Shown one piece after another: positions 47,574 through 55,621 of a stretch of DNA of 64,000 bases. Source of the stretch: Thalassolituus alkanivorans. GTDB lineage: Bacteria; Pseudomonadota; Gammaproteobacteria; Pseudomonadales; Oceanobacteraceae. The translations under genes and the position numbers were made by a program. Numbering within the stretch: position 1 is the stretch's first letter; the number at the start of each line of letters is the position of its first letter. The stretch covers positions 1 through 64,000 of the forward strand of contig NZ_JAJAEL010000044.1 in assembly GCF_020447205.1 (NCBI RefSeq). The letters are read 5' to 3'. Under the pieces are notes generated by a model, which saw only the letters and a list, made by a program, of their open reading frames with translations, had not been told where the DNA came from and searched no databases.

Positions 47574-47688
47574 TTAATTCTGTGCTCTTAATTCTGTGCT
47601 CTTAATTCTGTGCTCTTAATTCTGTGCTCTTAATTCTGTGCTCTTAATTCTGTGCTCTTAATTCTGTGCTCTTAATTCTGTATCTTTA
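47574..47688. repeat. 14-bp tandem repeat array between gshA and the fliL-like gene
   Basis: Seven identical copies of TTAATTCTGTGCTC (47574-47671), an eighth with two changes at its end (TTAATTCTGTATCT, 47672-47685), then a ninth start that runs into the coding end of the fliL-like gene (TTA at 47686-47688 is its stop). Read on the minus strand every unit contains CAGAATTAA, which is exactly the last two codons plus stop of that gene. The array thus appears to have grown from the gene's 3' end. Confidence 0.95.
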
Positions 47689-48123
47689 ATTCTGAACAAC
47701 GAAATTACTGAAATATAAATCGTCGATCAGTGGCGAACCTTCCAGCTGCACCATCAGTGCCCGTACTTCATCCAGTGCAACCTTACGCAATGACTCACGC
47801 CCCTGCGAGCTGTTCATGGTTTCTGATTCCTGCGCACTCAGCAGCATCACCAGGTTATTGCGGATATATGGTTTATGCTGACTGACAGCCGCTGCCGCCT
47901 CATTACCGGAGACTTTCAGCGCGATTTCGGTACGCAGATATTTCATCCGCCCGGTGCTGCCATAATTCACCACAAACGCCGGTTCCAGATGAATATACTT
48001 GGTCTGATTTGCTACCGCCGTTTCCTCCTCTGCCTGAACAACCTGGCTTATACCTGCCGTTGTCATCAGCAGCCCCAGCATCAGTCCCGTTGCTGACATT
48101 AACTTCCAAAACCTGCGGAACAT
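47686..48123 (-). CDS. FliL-like flagellar basal body-associated protein
   Basis: A 145-residue protein with a cleavable or anchoring N-terminal segment (LMSATGLMLGLLMTTAGISQ) and a FliL-type domain: YIHLEPAFVVNY, YLRTEIALKVS, HKPYIRNNLVMLLSAQ, REVALDE-like LRKVALDEVRALMVQ, LYFSNFVVQ. It stands away from flagellar genes, next to gshA, as stand-alone FliL-like proteins often do in pseudomonads. The stop codon is built into a tandem repeat array. Motility role uncertain. Confidence 0.8.
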   Translation of the reverse strand: MFRRFWKLMSATGLMLGLLMTTAGISQVVQAEEETAVANQTKYIHLEPAFVVNYGSTGRMKYLRTEIALKVSGNEAAAAVSQHKPYIRNNLVMLLSAQESETMNSSQGRESLRKVALDEVRALMVQLEGSPLIDDLYFSNFVVQN

Positions 48124-48288
48124 ACCGCCACTCCTCCTGACTAATTTGAGCCCGTTAATACGGATTTAACAGCACCTGACCCGGCCGCCTCGGCTGCCGC
48201 CCTATTGATCTTAGACCAGATCCTCCGGATTGTGGCTGTGTTAGACTTCAACCAAACCAGGCGAGAAGCGCCGGATCGTGGAATTTTT

Positions 48289-48819
48289 ATGAAAACATTT
48301 CTGAAATCACTGTCATTACATCACGGCTATCTGGCCGGCTTTCTGTCCTGCGCTGCGCTGCTCGCAGCCGCTTACTACTTTGAATACGCACTCTATCTTG
48401 AGCCCTGCCCTCTGTGCATGGTACAGCGTCTGGCAACACTCGCCATCGGACTGGGTTTTCTGGCCGCATTTATCGCGCGCCAGCGGGGCGATAAACCGGC
48501 CAGCTGGGCGTTGCGTATCGCGTTAATATTCACGTTGTTGTCAGCCATAGGTGGTGTCTGGGTCGCCGATCACCATGTCTGGCTGCAGAATCTGCCACCG
48601 GAAGATGTTCCGGCCTGTGGTCCCGGATTCGATTACCTGATCGAAACACTGCCGCTGAGCGAGCTTATCGGTGTCATGCTGCGCGGTAACGGTAACTGCG
48701 CCGATGTATCCTGGAGCTTTGTTGGTCTGAGCATGCCGGAATGGACGCGTCTCTGGTTTCTGGGTTATGCCCTTGCCGCTGCTTTTGCCCTGTTCCGCGT
48801 CTGGCCACGTCAGCGCTGA
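48289..48819 (+). CDS. dsbB: Disulfide bond formation protein DsbB
   Basis: A 176-residue inner-membrane protein with four hydrophobic helices. The quinone-linked pair is EPCPLCMVQR, and the second periplasmic pair lies in VPACGPGFDYL and NGNCADVSW. DsbB reoxidises DsbA by passing electrons to quinone. ATG 48289 aligns with the family; upstream open sequence has no homology. It is followed by algQ, as in Pseudomonas. Confidence 0.92.
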   Translation: MKTFLKSLSLHHGYLAGFLSCAALLAAAYYFEYALYLEPCPLCMVQRLATLAIGLGFLAAFIARQRGDKPASWALRIALIFTLLSAIGGVWVADHHVWLQNLPPEDVPACGPGFDYLIETLPLSELIGVMLRGNGNCADVSWSFVGLSMPEWTRLWFLGYALAAAFALFRVWPRQR

Positions 48820-48897
48820 GCAGAACGCTGAAGAGCAAGCAGAAAACCTTGATTTCACAAGGCGGAAAACAGAAAAAAGCTGCTTGCTTCGCCCTTT

Positions 48898-48926
48898 TTG
48901 ACCGGCCTATAGTGTCTGCATACCCT
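48898..48926 (+). promoter_or_regulatory. Possible sigma-70 promoter of algQ
   Basis: TTGACC at 48898-48903, a 17-base spacer and TACCCT at 48921-48926, about 57 bases before the algQ start. The -10 is a poor match. Confidence 0.4.
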
Positions 48927-48982
48927 CAGAACAATAATGCTGCGACCCGGAACACCAAAGCAGGGTCGCCAAGGAGAAGAAC

Positions 48983-49456
48983 ATGCTGGAAGGTTGCAAA
49001 ACTGCACAGGAACGCTGGGGCGGCGTTCATAAACTGATTGATGGCTGGCTCAGCGGTCGTCAGGAACTGATCGTTTTATTCTGCAATCTGTCTGCCAGCA
49101 AACCGCTGTCAGCAGAACAACCGCTGGGGCCGGGCATTCAGCGCTTCTGCCAGAGCATGATGGATTACTGCTCCGCCGGTCATTTTGAAATTTACGAGCA
49201 ACTGATCAACGAAGCCAAAGAATATGACGATGGCGGCCTGGAACTGGCTTCCACACTGGTTCCCAAACTCGACGAACTGACCGGACGCTGTGTCGATTTT
49301 AATGACACCTACGACCAGCACTGCACCTTTGAAGAACTGGCGCAGTTGCCAAAAGATTTATCAGCAATCGGTGAAATTCTGGAAGAGCGTTTTGAACTGG
49401 AAGACCAGTTAATCGAACGCCTGCACACCATTCACCGCGAACTCGTGACCGAATAA
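48983..49456 (+). CDS. algQ: Rsd/AlgQ family anti-sigma-70 regulator
   Basis: A 157-residue helical protein of the Rsd/AlgQ family (CKTAQERWGGVHKLIDGWLS, RQELIVLFCNLS, FCQSMMDYCSAGHFEIYEQL, RCVDFNDTYD). These proteins bind region 4 of sigma-70 and free RNA polymerase for other sigma factors. The locus dsbB-algQ...algP resembles P. aeruginosa, where AlgQ affects alginate and siderophore genes. AAGGAG precedes the ATG. Confidence 0.93.
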   Translation: MLEGCKTAQERWGGVHKLIDGWLSGRQELIVLFCNLSASKPLSAEQPLGPGIQRFCQSMMDYCSAGHFEIYEQLINEAKEYDDGGLELASTLVPKLDELTGRCVDFNDTYDQHCTFEELAQLPKDLSAIGEILEERFELEDQLIERLHTIHRELVTE

Positions 49457-49557
49457 CTCTTCCTGCTTTTGCTCTCCGGTTCCCGCGCGCGGCGGGAGCC
49501 GCACAATCCCACCAGACGAACTACACTGATACAGAATTTATCTGCAACGGGTTTGCC

Positions 49558-50526
49558 ATGATTCTGCGTGTGCGGCATTTATCTTCTGCCTTACTTCTTT
49601 CTCTGACCCTGCTCCTGAGCGCCTGCGACGGTGGTAAAGCGCCCGCCGATATCCGTGAAGTTGCGCGTCAGGGTGCCTATTCCATGCGTTTTTCAGCCAA
49701 CGGTAATGAGCTGATGGTGGGCAGCCTGCATCATGGTGGCAGTCTGTGGAGTATCAGCCCGCCAGAGCGCCTGATTGACTGGAATCACAAAGCCGATGAC
49801 TACAGCAGCATCACCAGCAGTGCGTTTTCTCCGGAAGGGAACTTTGTTGCCACCACCGACAACCGCACCATCGTTCTCTGGGCACGCGACAGTGGTGAGG
49901 CTGTGTGGTTCTGGAATTCACCCGGCGATATTCAGGACATCGCCCTGACCAGTAACGGCAGCTACGCACTGCTGGCGATGGCCGATTACACCGCCACACT
50001 GTTTGATATTAAGAATGGTGGTATTCGTTTGCGTCTCGCGCATGATGGTACGGTTTACGATGTCAGCGTCAGCGATAACAGCCTGCTCGCCGCCAGCGCC
50101 AGCGACGACCTGAACGCCCGTATCTGGAATCTGGAAAACGGTAAATTACTGCATCAGATCAAACACAATAATCAGGTAAAAACCGCTCAGCTTTCTGCCG
50201 ACGGACGCCTGCTGTTTACTTCGGCATTAAATGAAAGCGGCAAAATCTGGGATGTTGCTTCCGGGCGTTTATTACAACAGATTGACCGCACCCGTGGTCA
50301 TTACAGTGCCGCTCGCTTTTCCGCCAATAACAGCCAACTGTTAACCGGTAACAGTTCCGGCCAGATCGAATTGTGGAACACTGCTGATGGCACACGCAGC
50401 CAGATCTGGCGGGCGAGCCCGCGTGATACCTGGGTAAGCAATAATGTTCTGGTCGAAGACGTTGCCTTTCACAACGACGAATGGCTGGCCGCAGGCTCGA
50501 ACGGACTGCTGTATTTTCTGCGCTAG
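49558..50526 (+). CDS. WD40-repeat lipoprotein
   Basis: A 322-residue protein with lipobox LLSAC (Cys23). From residue 40 it has about six to seven WD40-type blades, e.g. SSAFSPEGNFVATTDNRTIVLW, ALTSNGSYALLAMADYTATLFD, NARIWNLENGKLLHQI, SGKIWDVASGRLLQQI, GQIELWNTADG, each shown here in part. It would form a beta-propeller anchored in the periplasmic face of a membrane. The partner is unknown. It lies between algQ and a convergent DUF4124 gene. Confidence 0.87.
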   Translation: MILRVRHLSSALLLSLTLLLSACDGGKAPADIREVARQGAYSMRFSANGNELMVGSLHHGGSLWSISPPERLIDWNHKADDYSSITSSAFSPEGNFVATTDNRTIVLWARDSGEAVWFWNSPGDIQDIALTSNGSYALLAMADYTATLFDIKNGGIRLRLAHDGTVYDVSVSDNSLLAASASDDLNARIWNLENGKLLHQIKHNNQVKTAQLSADGRLLFTSALNESGKIWDVASGRLLQQIDRTRGHYSAARFSANNSQLLTGNSSGQIELWNTADGTRSQIWRASPRDTWVSNNVLVEDVAFHNDEWLAAGSNGLLYFLR

Positions 50527-50556
50527 AGTCGTTCAGTACCCGTCAGAAGCAGGCGT

Positions 50557-50997
50557 TCAGCGCGCCTGATCAATCTCTTTTTTATGCTGATCCACCAATG
50601 CCTGCACGCCCTTGGCATCGTCCAGCAGTTTGGGAATATCCGCCGGATTTACCGTCATCGGTAGCCCGGGCAGTGGCGCTGCCGGTTCCTGCTGTGGTTT
50701 TTTCCCGCTGTCGGCTTCGCTGTCTTTGTCCGGCAGCTTCACGCTCTGAATCACATTGGCAGCGGTATCGATATCAACCGCCTGCGCAGTAACCCCTTCA
50801 GGAACCTCATCACCAAAGTGCCAGACACCATCCTTATCCTGCCACTTATAGTAAGTTTGCCGTGTATCTTCGGTCGACAGCAGCTCTTGCTTATCATCGA
50901 ACGACATCAGTGGTTTGCCATCCGGGCCTTTAATAAAGTAAGGCGCCGCAACTGCCAGCCCCAGAATAAACAGCATAAAAGCTATTTTACTTTTCAT
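50557..50997 (-). CDS. DUF4124 domain protein
   Basis: A 146-residue protein with an N-terminal hydrophobic anchor (IAFMLFILGLAVAAPYFI) and the DUF4124 segment YYKWQDKDGVWHFGDEVPEG, in which the aromatic/KWxDxxGxxHxxD pattern is visible. The C-terminal half is Pro- and charge-rich. ATG 50997 follows AAGGATGATCAA; the longer frame from 51018 is less likely. It is probably a periplasmic membrane-anchored protein. Function not known. Confidence 0.8.
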   Translation of the reverse strand: MKSKIAFMLFILGLAVAAPYFIKGPDGKPLMSFDDKQELLSTEDTRQTYYKWQDKDGVWHFGDEVPEGVTAQAVDIDTAANVIQSVKLPDKDSEADSGKKPQQEPAAPLPGLPMTVNPADIPKLLDDAKGVQALVDQHKKEIDQAR

Positions 50998-51150
50998 TTG
51001 ATCATCCTTGTGATTCATTCCACGGCCAGAGATTATAACCTATGCTACAAATGCGCTGGGCAAAAAGCGCCCGTAATAATTATAGGTATACCCGGAGTCT
51101 GTTGACACTCAGTTCAGTACATCAGACCCAGGGGAAACAGGGATATTTAA

Positions 51151-51900
51151 GTGACAGAAACGCTAACGCCACAAGATGCTCCGGCAACCGTCCGGGTTAT
51201 CAGTCGCGCGGCTCCTGTTCGCATAATGATTGCGAACGCCAAAGGCGGCTGTGGCAAAACCACCATGGCAACCAATCTGGCCAGTTACTTTTCCCGGCAG
51301 GGTGAAGTCACGGCGCTGATTGACTATGACCCGCAGGGATCATCCATGGACTGGTTACAGGCACGTGACCAGCATCTGCCCAAAATCAGTGGAGTGCCGG
51401 CTTTTCAGCGCCACGTGCCCAGTGCATCGACCAGGGTCTGGAGCCTGCGTGTTCCAGCCAACACCAGCCGTGTGATTCTCGATACTCCTGCTGGCCTTGC
51501 CGGTAACGAATTATCCGATCTTATTCAGCAGGCTGACCTGATTGTTATTCCGGTGATTCCTTCCGCCATCGACATCCGTGCCGCCACCGGTTTTATCCGT
51601 GACGTACTCCTTTCCCGGGCTTATCGGATTAATCCGAAGCCCATCGCTGTGGTCGCTAACCGGGTGCGTAAAAACACGCTGATTTATGCCAAGCTCGAAC
51701 GCTTCCTTAACAGCCTGCAAATTCCTTTTATCGCCGCACTGCGCGATACTCAGTTCTATGTCCGTGCCAGTGAGCATGGATTAGGTCTGATCGATTTCGA
51801 TCAGCAGGATTCAAAAGACGAAAAAGAATGGCAGCCTTTGCTGCAATGGTTGACTAATACCATTGAAAATATTCGTCTCCAGAGCGAAAAAGACAAATAA
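51151..51900 (+). CDS. ParA-like ATPase
   Basis: A 249-residue ATPase of the ParA/MinD superfamily with the deviant Walker A KGGCGKTT (31-38), switch regions DYDPQGSSMDWL and LDTPAG, and VIPVIPSAID. It starts with GTG at 51151. No ParB or parS site is seen beside it, so it is an orphan; such ATPases position cell-surface or chromosome structures. It sits between the WD40/DUF4124 genes and algP. Confidence 0.87.
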   Translation: MTETLTPQDAPATVRVISRAAPVRIMIANAKGGCGKTTMATNLASYFSRQGEVTALIDYDPQGSSMDWLQARDQHLPKISGVPAFQRHVPSASTRVWSLRVPANTSRVILDTPAGLAGNELSDLIQQADLIVIPVIPSAIDIRAATGFIRDVLLSRAYRINPKPIAVVANRVRKNTLIYAKLERFLNSLQIPFIAALRDTQFYVRASEHGLGLIDFDQQDSKDEKEWQPLLQWLTNTIENIRLQSEKDK

Positions 51901-51938
51901 ATTCACCTAAAATAAATAGATGATTTTAATTCATTTCG

Positions 51939-51944
51939 TATAAT
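51939..51944 (+). promoter_or_regulatory. Probable -10 of algP
   Basis: TATAAT at 51939-51944 in an AT-rich stretch, 34 bases before the algP start. The -35 region (TAGATG, 16-base spacer) is weak. Confidence 0.5.
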
Positions 51945-51978
51945 GCCCCGACGATCAAACCCGAATGAGGAATTGCAC

Positions 51979-53079
51979 ATGGCCGCCCGCAAAAAAGCAC
52001 CTGCAAAAAAAACCGCTCAACCCAAAGCAAAAGCCGCTGTAAAAACAGTTGCTAAAGCTGTTGTTAAGAAAGCAGTAGCAAAAAAACCTGTTGCCAAAAA
52101 AGTTGTAGCGAAGAAGCCGGTAGCGAAAAAAGCGGCGGTTAAAAAAGTCGTTGCTAAAGCAACTGCTCTGAGTGCAGTACAGCAACTGGAAAAAGATATC
52201 GCAGCACTGCAGGCCAAACTGGCTACTGCCCGTGCCAAAGAGCTGAGCGATGCAGAGAAAGCCGTTGCCAAAGCAACGGCCACTCAGGCAAAAGCCAATG
52301 AAAAACTGGCCAAAGCCAATGCCGCACGCAAAACCGTTGCTGACAAAGTAAAAGCCAAGAAAACCCCTGCCGGTGTTCGCCAGCTGGAAACCGCCCGCAG
52401 CCGTGTTGAAGCAGCTAAAACCGAAGCGGCTGCAGCAAAAGAAGCTGCAGTTGCTGCCAAAGCTGCAATGGCAGCTCTGACTCTGGAAGCAAAATCTCGC
52501 GCGGCACTGGACAAAGTCATCGCTGATTTTGAAAAAGCTCAGGCTAAACTGGCAACCAAAGCACCGGCCAAAAAGAAAGCCGTTGCCCGTAAGCCTGCCG
52601 TGAAAAAAGCCGTTGCTGCTCAGCCAGCTGCTCCTGCTGCTGCCGAAAAACCAGCGGCTGCCAAAAAAGCTCCGGCTAAGAAAGCCGCTGCCAAACCTGC
52701 CGCCAAGAAAGCAACTGCTGCAAAACCTGCAACCAAAGCCGCTGCTAAACCTGCAGCAGCCAAACCAGCGGTTAAGAAAGCGGCCGCCAAGCCTGCAGCT
52801 AAAAAACCCGCTGCGAAAAAGCCAGCCGCTAAACCAGCAGCTCCTGTCGCCGCTGCTGAAGCAGAAGTGAAAGACGTTGCCGTTGAAGCTGCAAAGGTTG
52901 AAGCACCGGCTGTTGCAGCTCCTGTTGTTGAGAAACAGACAGCTGAAACACCAGTCGTTGAAAACGCAAAAGTTGAAGCTCCTGTAACAGAAGCGCCGGC
53001 AGCACCAGTAGCCGAAACTCCTGCTACTGAAACTCCGGCTGAAGACAGCGACAAGTCCAGCCTGTTTGGTAATAACTAA
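51979..53079 (+). CDS. algP: AlgP-like histone H1-type protein
   Basis: A 366-residue, very Lys/Ala-rich protein. Residues 1-70 and 200-300 are built of AKKPVAKK and KPAAKKPAAKPA type repeats, like eukaryotic H1 tails and P. aeruginosa AlgP. The middle (about 75-200) is a charged coiled coil (LEKDIAALQAKLATARAKEL). The last 60 residues are acidic and Val/Pro-rich (ETPVVENAKVEAPVTEAPAA). It should bind DNA non-specifically. ATG 51979 follows GAGG; the upstream open frame is not conserved. The near-repetitive DNA could slip and vary in length between strains. Confidence 0.9.
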   Translation: MAARKKAPAKKTAQPKAKAAVKTVAKAVVKKAVAKKPVAKKVVAKKPVAKKAAVKKVVAKATALSAVQQLEKDIAALQAKLATARAKELSDAEKAVAKATATQAKANEKLAKANAARKTVADKVKAKKTPAGVRQLETARSRVEAAKTEAAAAKEAAVAAKAAMAALTLEAKSRAALDKVIADFEKAQAKLATKAPAKKKAVARKPAVKKAVAAQPAAPAAAEKPAAAKKAPAKKAAAKPAAKKATAAKPATKAAAKPAAAKPAVKKAAAKPAAKKPAAKKPAAKPAAPVAAAEAEVKDVAVEAAKVEAPAVAAPVVEKQTAETPVVENAKVEAPVTEAPAAPVAETPATETPAEDSDKSSLFGNN

Positions 53080-53107
53080 GCTGCTGCATTGTCATTACCT
53101 GGCGAAG

Positions 53108-53623
53108 TTACTTCGCCAGTAATAACAGCTGTTGTAAAAGAGGCCCACGGGCCTCTTTTTTTTGTGCCGTCACTGAACCGTTATCGGCCATCGTGATGTT
53201 CTGCAGTAACGTCAGGTTAACTGCACTGCAATCTGCCTGCTCTGTCAGTGCCTGCTGTTGCAGCCAGGTGAATATCAGCCGTATAGCTTCCTGCTCTGCC
53301 TGTAATTCACTTTGCAGTAATTGCTTACGTAATACAGCCTGCTGCGAACGCAGCGGTTCGGCATTTAAGTGTGAACGTGCCTGCCGTATTGGCAGAATCA
53401 CCTGCTCACGCCAACGAAAGTAGTCACCGGCTTCCGCCAAACTGTCTGGTAACAAACATTGCTGCTTACCCAGCCACAACGCCGTCAGCAGCAACAACAC
53501 ATCCATACCGGCATCGTTCTGCAGGTTCAGCAACGTCTGCTGTACTCCGGGGCGTGCATAAAATGTCAGGGCGAACTCCCACAGTGGGTTATCACCGCTT
53601 TCTGTGGCAAACTGCGCCGCCAT
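53108..53623 (-). CDS. TIGR02444 family protein
   Basis: A 171-residue helical protein: NPLWEFALTFYARPGVQQTL, LLNLQNDAGMDVLLLLTALWLG, FRWREQVILPIRQAR, all matching TIGR02444, a conserved gammaproteobacterial family without known function found beside the ABC-F gene. ATG 53623 has AAAGG at normal spacing; GTG 53632 is an alternative. Only 26 bases separate it from the divergent ABC-F start. The algP terminator lies inside its last codons. Confidence 0.85.
   Translation of the reverse strand: MAAQFATESGDNPLWEFALTFYARPGVQQTLLNLQNDAGMDVLLLLTALWLGKQQCLLPDSLAEAGDYFRWREQVILPIRQARSHLNAEPLRSQQAVLRKQLLQSELQAEQEAIRLIFTWLQQQALTEQADCSAVNLTLLQNITMADNGSVTAQKKEARGPLLQQLLLLAK
53136..53163 (+). terminator. 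algP terminator, inside the end of the convergent gene
   Basis: An 11-bp stem AAAAGAGGCCC/GGGCCTCTTTT with a 2-base loop and a long T-run. It lies within codons near the C-terminus of the TIGR02444 gene on the other strand (KEARGPLL). Confidence 0.9.
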
Positions 53624-53649
53624 TGCCGTCACCTTTAATTAGCCAAGTT

Positions 53650-55554
53650 ATGATCGAATTTAATCAGGTTTCCCTGCAGCGCGGAACGCAAACTCTGCTC
53701 AAAGACTGTCAGCTGCGTATTCACGATGGGCAGAAAATGGCACTGATCGGTCCGAACGGGGCCGGTAAGTCGAGTTTATTTGCGCTGCTGAACGGTGAAC
53801 TGCAGGTGGACGGTGGCGATCTGTACATTCCGCCAAAGTGGCGCATTGCCCATATGCGCCAGGAAGTGGAAGCCAGCGAGCGCAGTGCGCTGGATTACGC
53901 GATGGATGGCGATGCCATTTACCGCCGCATCGAGCACGGCATTGCCAACGCCCAGAATGATAACGATCTGACCCACTGGCTGGATCAGATGGATCAGCAT
54001 CAGGGTTACAGCGTGCCGGTAAAAGCCGAGCAACTGCTGCACGGTCTTGGCTTCAGCAAAGAAGAATTGCAGCGTCCGGTTAAAAGCTTTTCCGGTGGCT
54101 GGCGTATCCGCCTGAATCTGGCGCAGGCGCTGATGATGCCGTCCGATTTACTGCTGCTCGACGAACCAACCAACCACCTGGATCTCGAAGCAACCCTGTG
54201 GCTTGAGCAATGGCTGAAAAATTATCCCGGCACACTGTTATTTATTTCCCATGACCGCGATTTTATCGACGGTGTTGCCAACAATATTGTTCACCTGCAT
54301 CAGCAGACGCTGACGCTCTATCCGGGCAACTACAGCGCTTACGAGCGTATCCGTGCGGAAAAACTCGCACAGCAGCAAACACTGTTTGAAAAACAACAGG
54401 TGCGTGTGGCCGAGATCGAACAGTTCGTTGCCCGCTTCCGCGCCAAGGCCAGTAAAGCCAAACAGGCACAGAGCCGCTTAAAAGAATTGCAACGCATGGA
54501 GCTGATCGCGCCGGCGCATGTGGATTCACCTTTCCGCTTTGAATTTCCGTGCTACGAAAAAATGTCAGCGCCACTGCTGGCCATTGATCATGCCTCGCTG
54601 GGTTATGCCGGCAAAACCATTCTGCCCGATGTGCGCCTGTCGATTGTACCGGGCCATCGCGTTGGTCTGCTCGGCCCTAACGGCGCGGGTAAATCAACGC
54701 TGCTGAAAACCCTGTGCAACGAAATTGCCATGCTCAGCGGTGAACGCTCCGAAGGCGAACATCTGCGCATTGGTTACTACGCTCAGCACCAATTGGAATC
54801 TCTGGATGTGAAAGCCTCCGGCGCGCTGATATTGCAGCGTTTAAAACCGAAAGCATCCGATCAGGAAATCCGTAATTTCCTCGGCGGTTTTGGTTTTCAT
54901 GGTGATAAAGCACTGGAAGTGATCGAGCCCTTTTCCGGTGGCGAAAAAGCCCGCATGGCGCTGGCCTGTGTCGCCTGGATGAAGCCCAACCTGCTGATTC
55001 TGGATGAGCCGACCAACCACCTGGATATCGAAATGCGCGAAGCCTTAACGCTGGCGCTGCAGAATTTCCCCGGTGCGATTTTAATCGTCAGCCACGACCG
55101 TCACTTATTAAAAGCAACCGTCGATGAATACTGGCTGGTCGATAACGGCAAGGTGCAGGAGTTTGATGGCGACCTCGACGATTACCATCACTATCTGCAA
55201 CAGCGGGAAGAAATGCCTGCCTATGGCAGCGACGGCACAGTAACACCTGCAACCAGCGCTGCGGCCAACGTGCCACAGACAGATCGCAAAGAACAGAAAC
55301 GTCTGGATGCCGAAAAACGCCAGCGTCTGGCTCCCCTGCGCAAGCAACAGCAGGCAGCGGAAAAGCAGATGGAGAAATTCCAGACTCAGCTCAGCGCGGT
55401 CGAAGAAAAATTATCCGACACCGGTCTGTACGATGCCGAGCGCAAAGCAGAGCTTAATCAGTTGCTGCAGGAACAGGGCAAACTGAAAAGTGCGCTGGAA
55501 GAAGCTGAGATGGAATGGATGGAGCTGACCGAACAGCTGGAGCAGGCGGAATAA
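53650..55554 (+). CDS. ABC-F family ATPase, YheS-like
   Basis: A 634-residue protein with two ABC domains and no membrane part. The first has IGPNGAGKSS, SGGWRIRLNLAQAL and LLLDEPTNHLD; the second has LGPNGAGKST, SGGEKARMALA and LILDEPTNHLD. The linker carries the P-site tRNA interaction motif (FVARFRAKASKAKQAQSRLK). The C-terminal coiled coil (about 555-630) is Gln/Glu-rich. ABC-F proteins act on the ribosome; closest to YheS by the N-terminus MIEFNQVSLQRG. The start is ATG 53650; the frame is open further upstream but overlaps the divergent gene. Confidence 0.93.
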   Translation: MIEFNQVSLQRGTQTLLKDCQLRIHDGQKMALIGPNGAGKSSLFALLNGELQVDGGDLYIPPKWRIAHMRQEVEASERSALDYAMDGDAIYRRIEHGIANAQNDNDLTHWLDQMDQHQGYSVPVKAEQLLHGLGFSKEELQRPVKSFSGGWRIRLNLAQALMMPSDLLLLDEPTNHLDLEATLWLEQWLKNYPGTLLFISHDRDFIDGVANNIVHLHQQTLTLYPGNYSAYERIRAEKLAQQQTLFEKQQVRVAEIEQFVARFRAKASKAKQAQSRLKELQRMELIAPAHVDSPFRFEFPCYEKMSAPLLAIDHASLGYAGKTILPDVRLSIVPGHRVGLLGPNGAGKSTLLKTLCNEIAMLSGERSEGEHLRIGYYAQHQLESLDVKASGALILQRLKPKASDQEIRNFLGGFGFHGDKALEVIEPFSGGEKARMALACVAWMKPNLLILDEPTNHLDIEMREALTLALQNFPGAILIVSHDRHLLKATVDEYWLVDNGKVQEFDGDLDDYHHYLQQREEMPAYGSDGTVTPATSAAANVPQTDRKEQKRLDAEKRQRLAPLRKQQQAAEKQMEKFQTQLSAVEEKLSDTGLYDAERKAELNQLLQEQGKLKSALEEAEMEWMELTEQLEQAE

Positions 55555-55621
55555 TATCCGCCTGCTTTACCTGTTTTTTAACAGCATGCTTTTAACAACA
55601 GGTATTTAACAACAACCTGAA

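Noticed and set aside
47574-47688. CRISPR array
   Set aside because: Units are 14 bp, directly abutting, with no spacers. It is a simple tandem repeat.
51151-51900. Plasmid-type partition system
   Set aside because: Only the ATPase is present; no ParB gene, no centromere-like repeats, and the flanking genes are chromosomal.
52000-52860. DNA-level satellite in algP
   Set aside because: The repetition is at protein level (KPAAK-type units) with varied codons; no identical DNA unit repeats in register.
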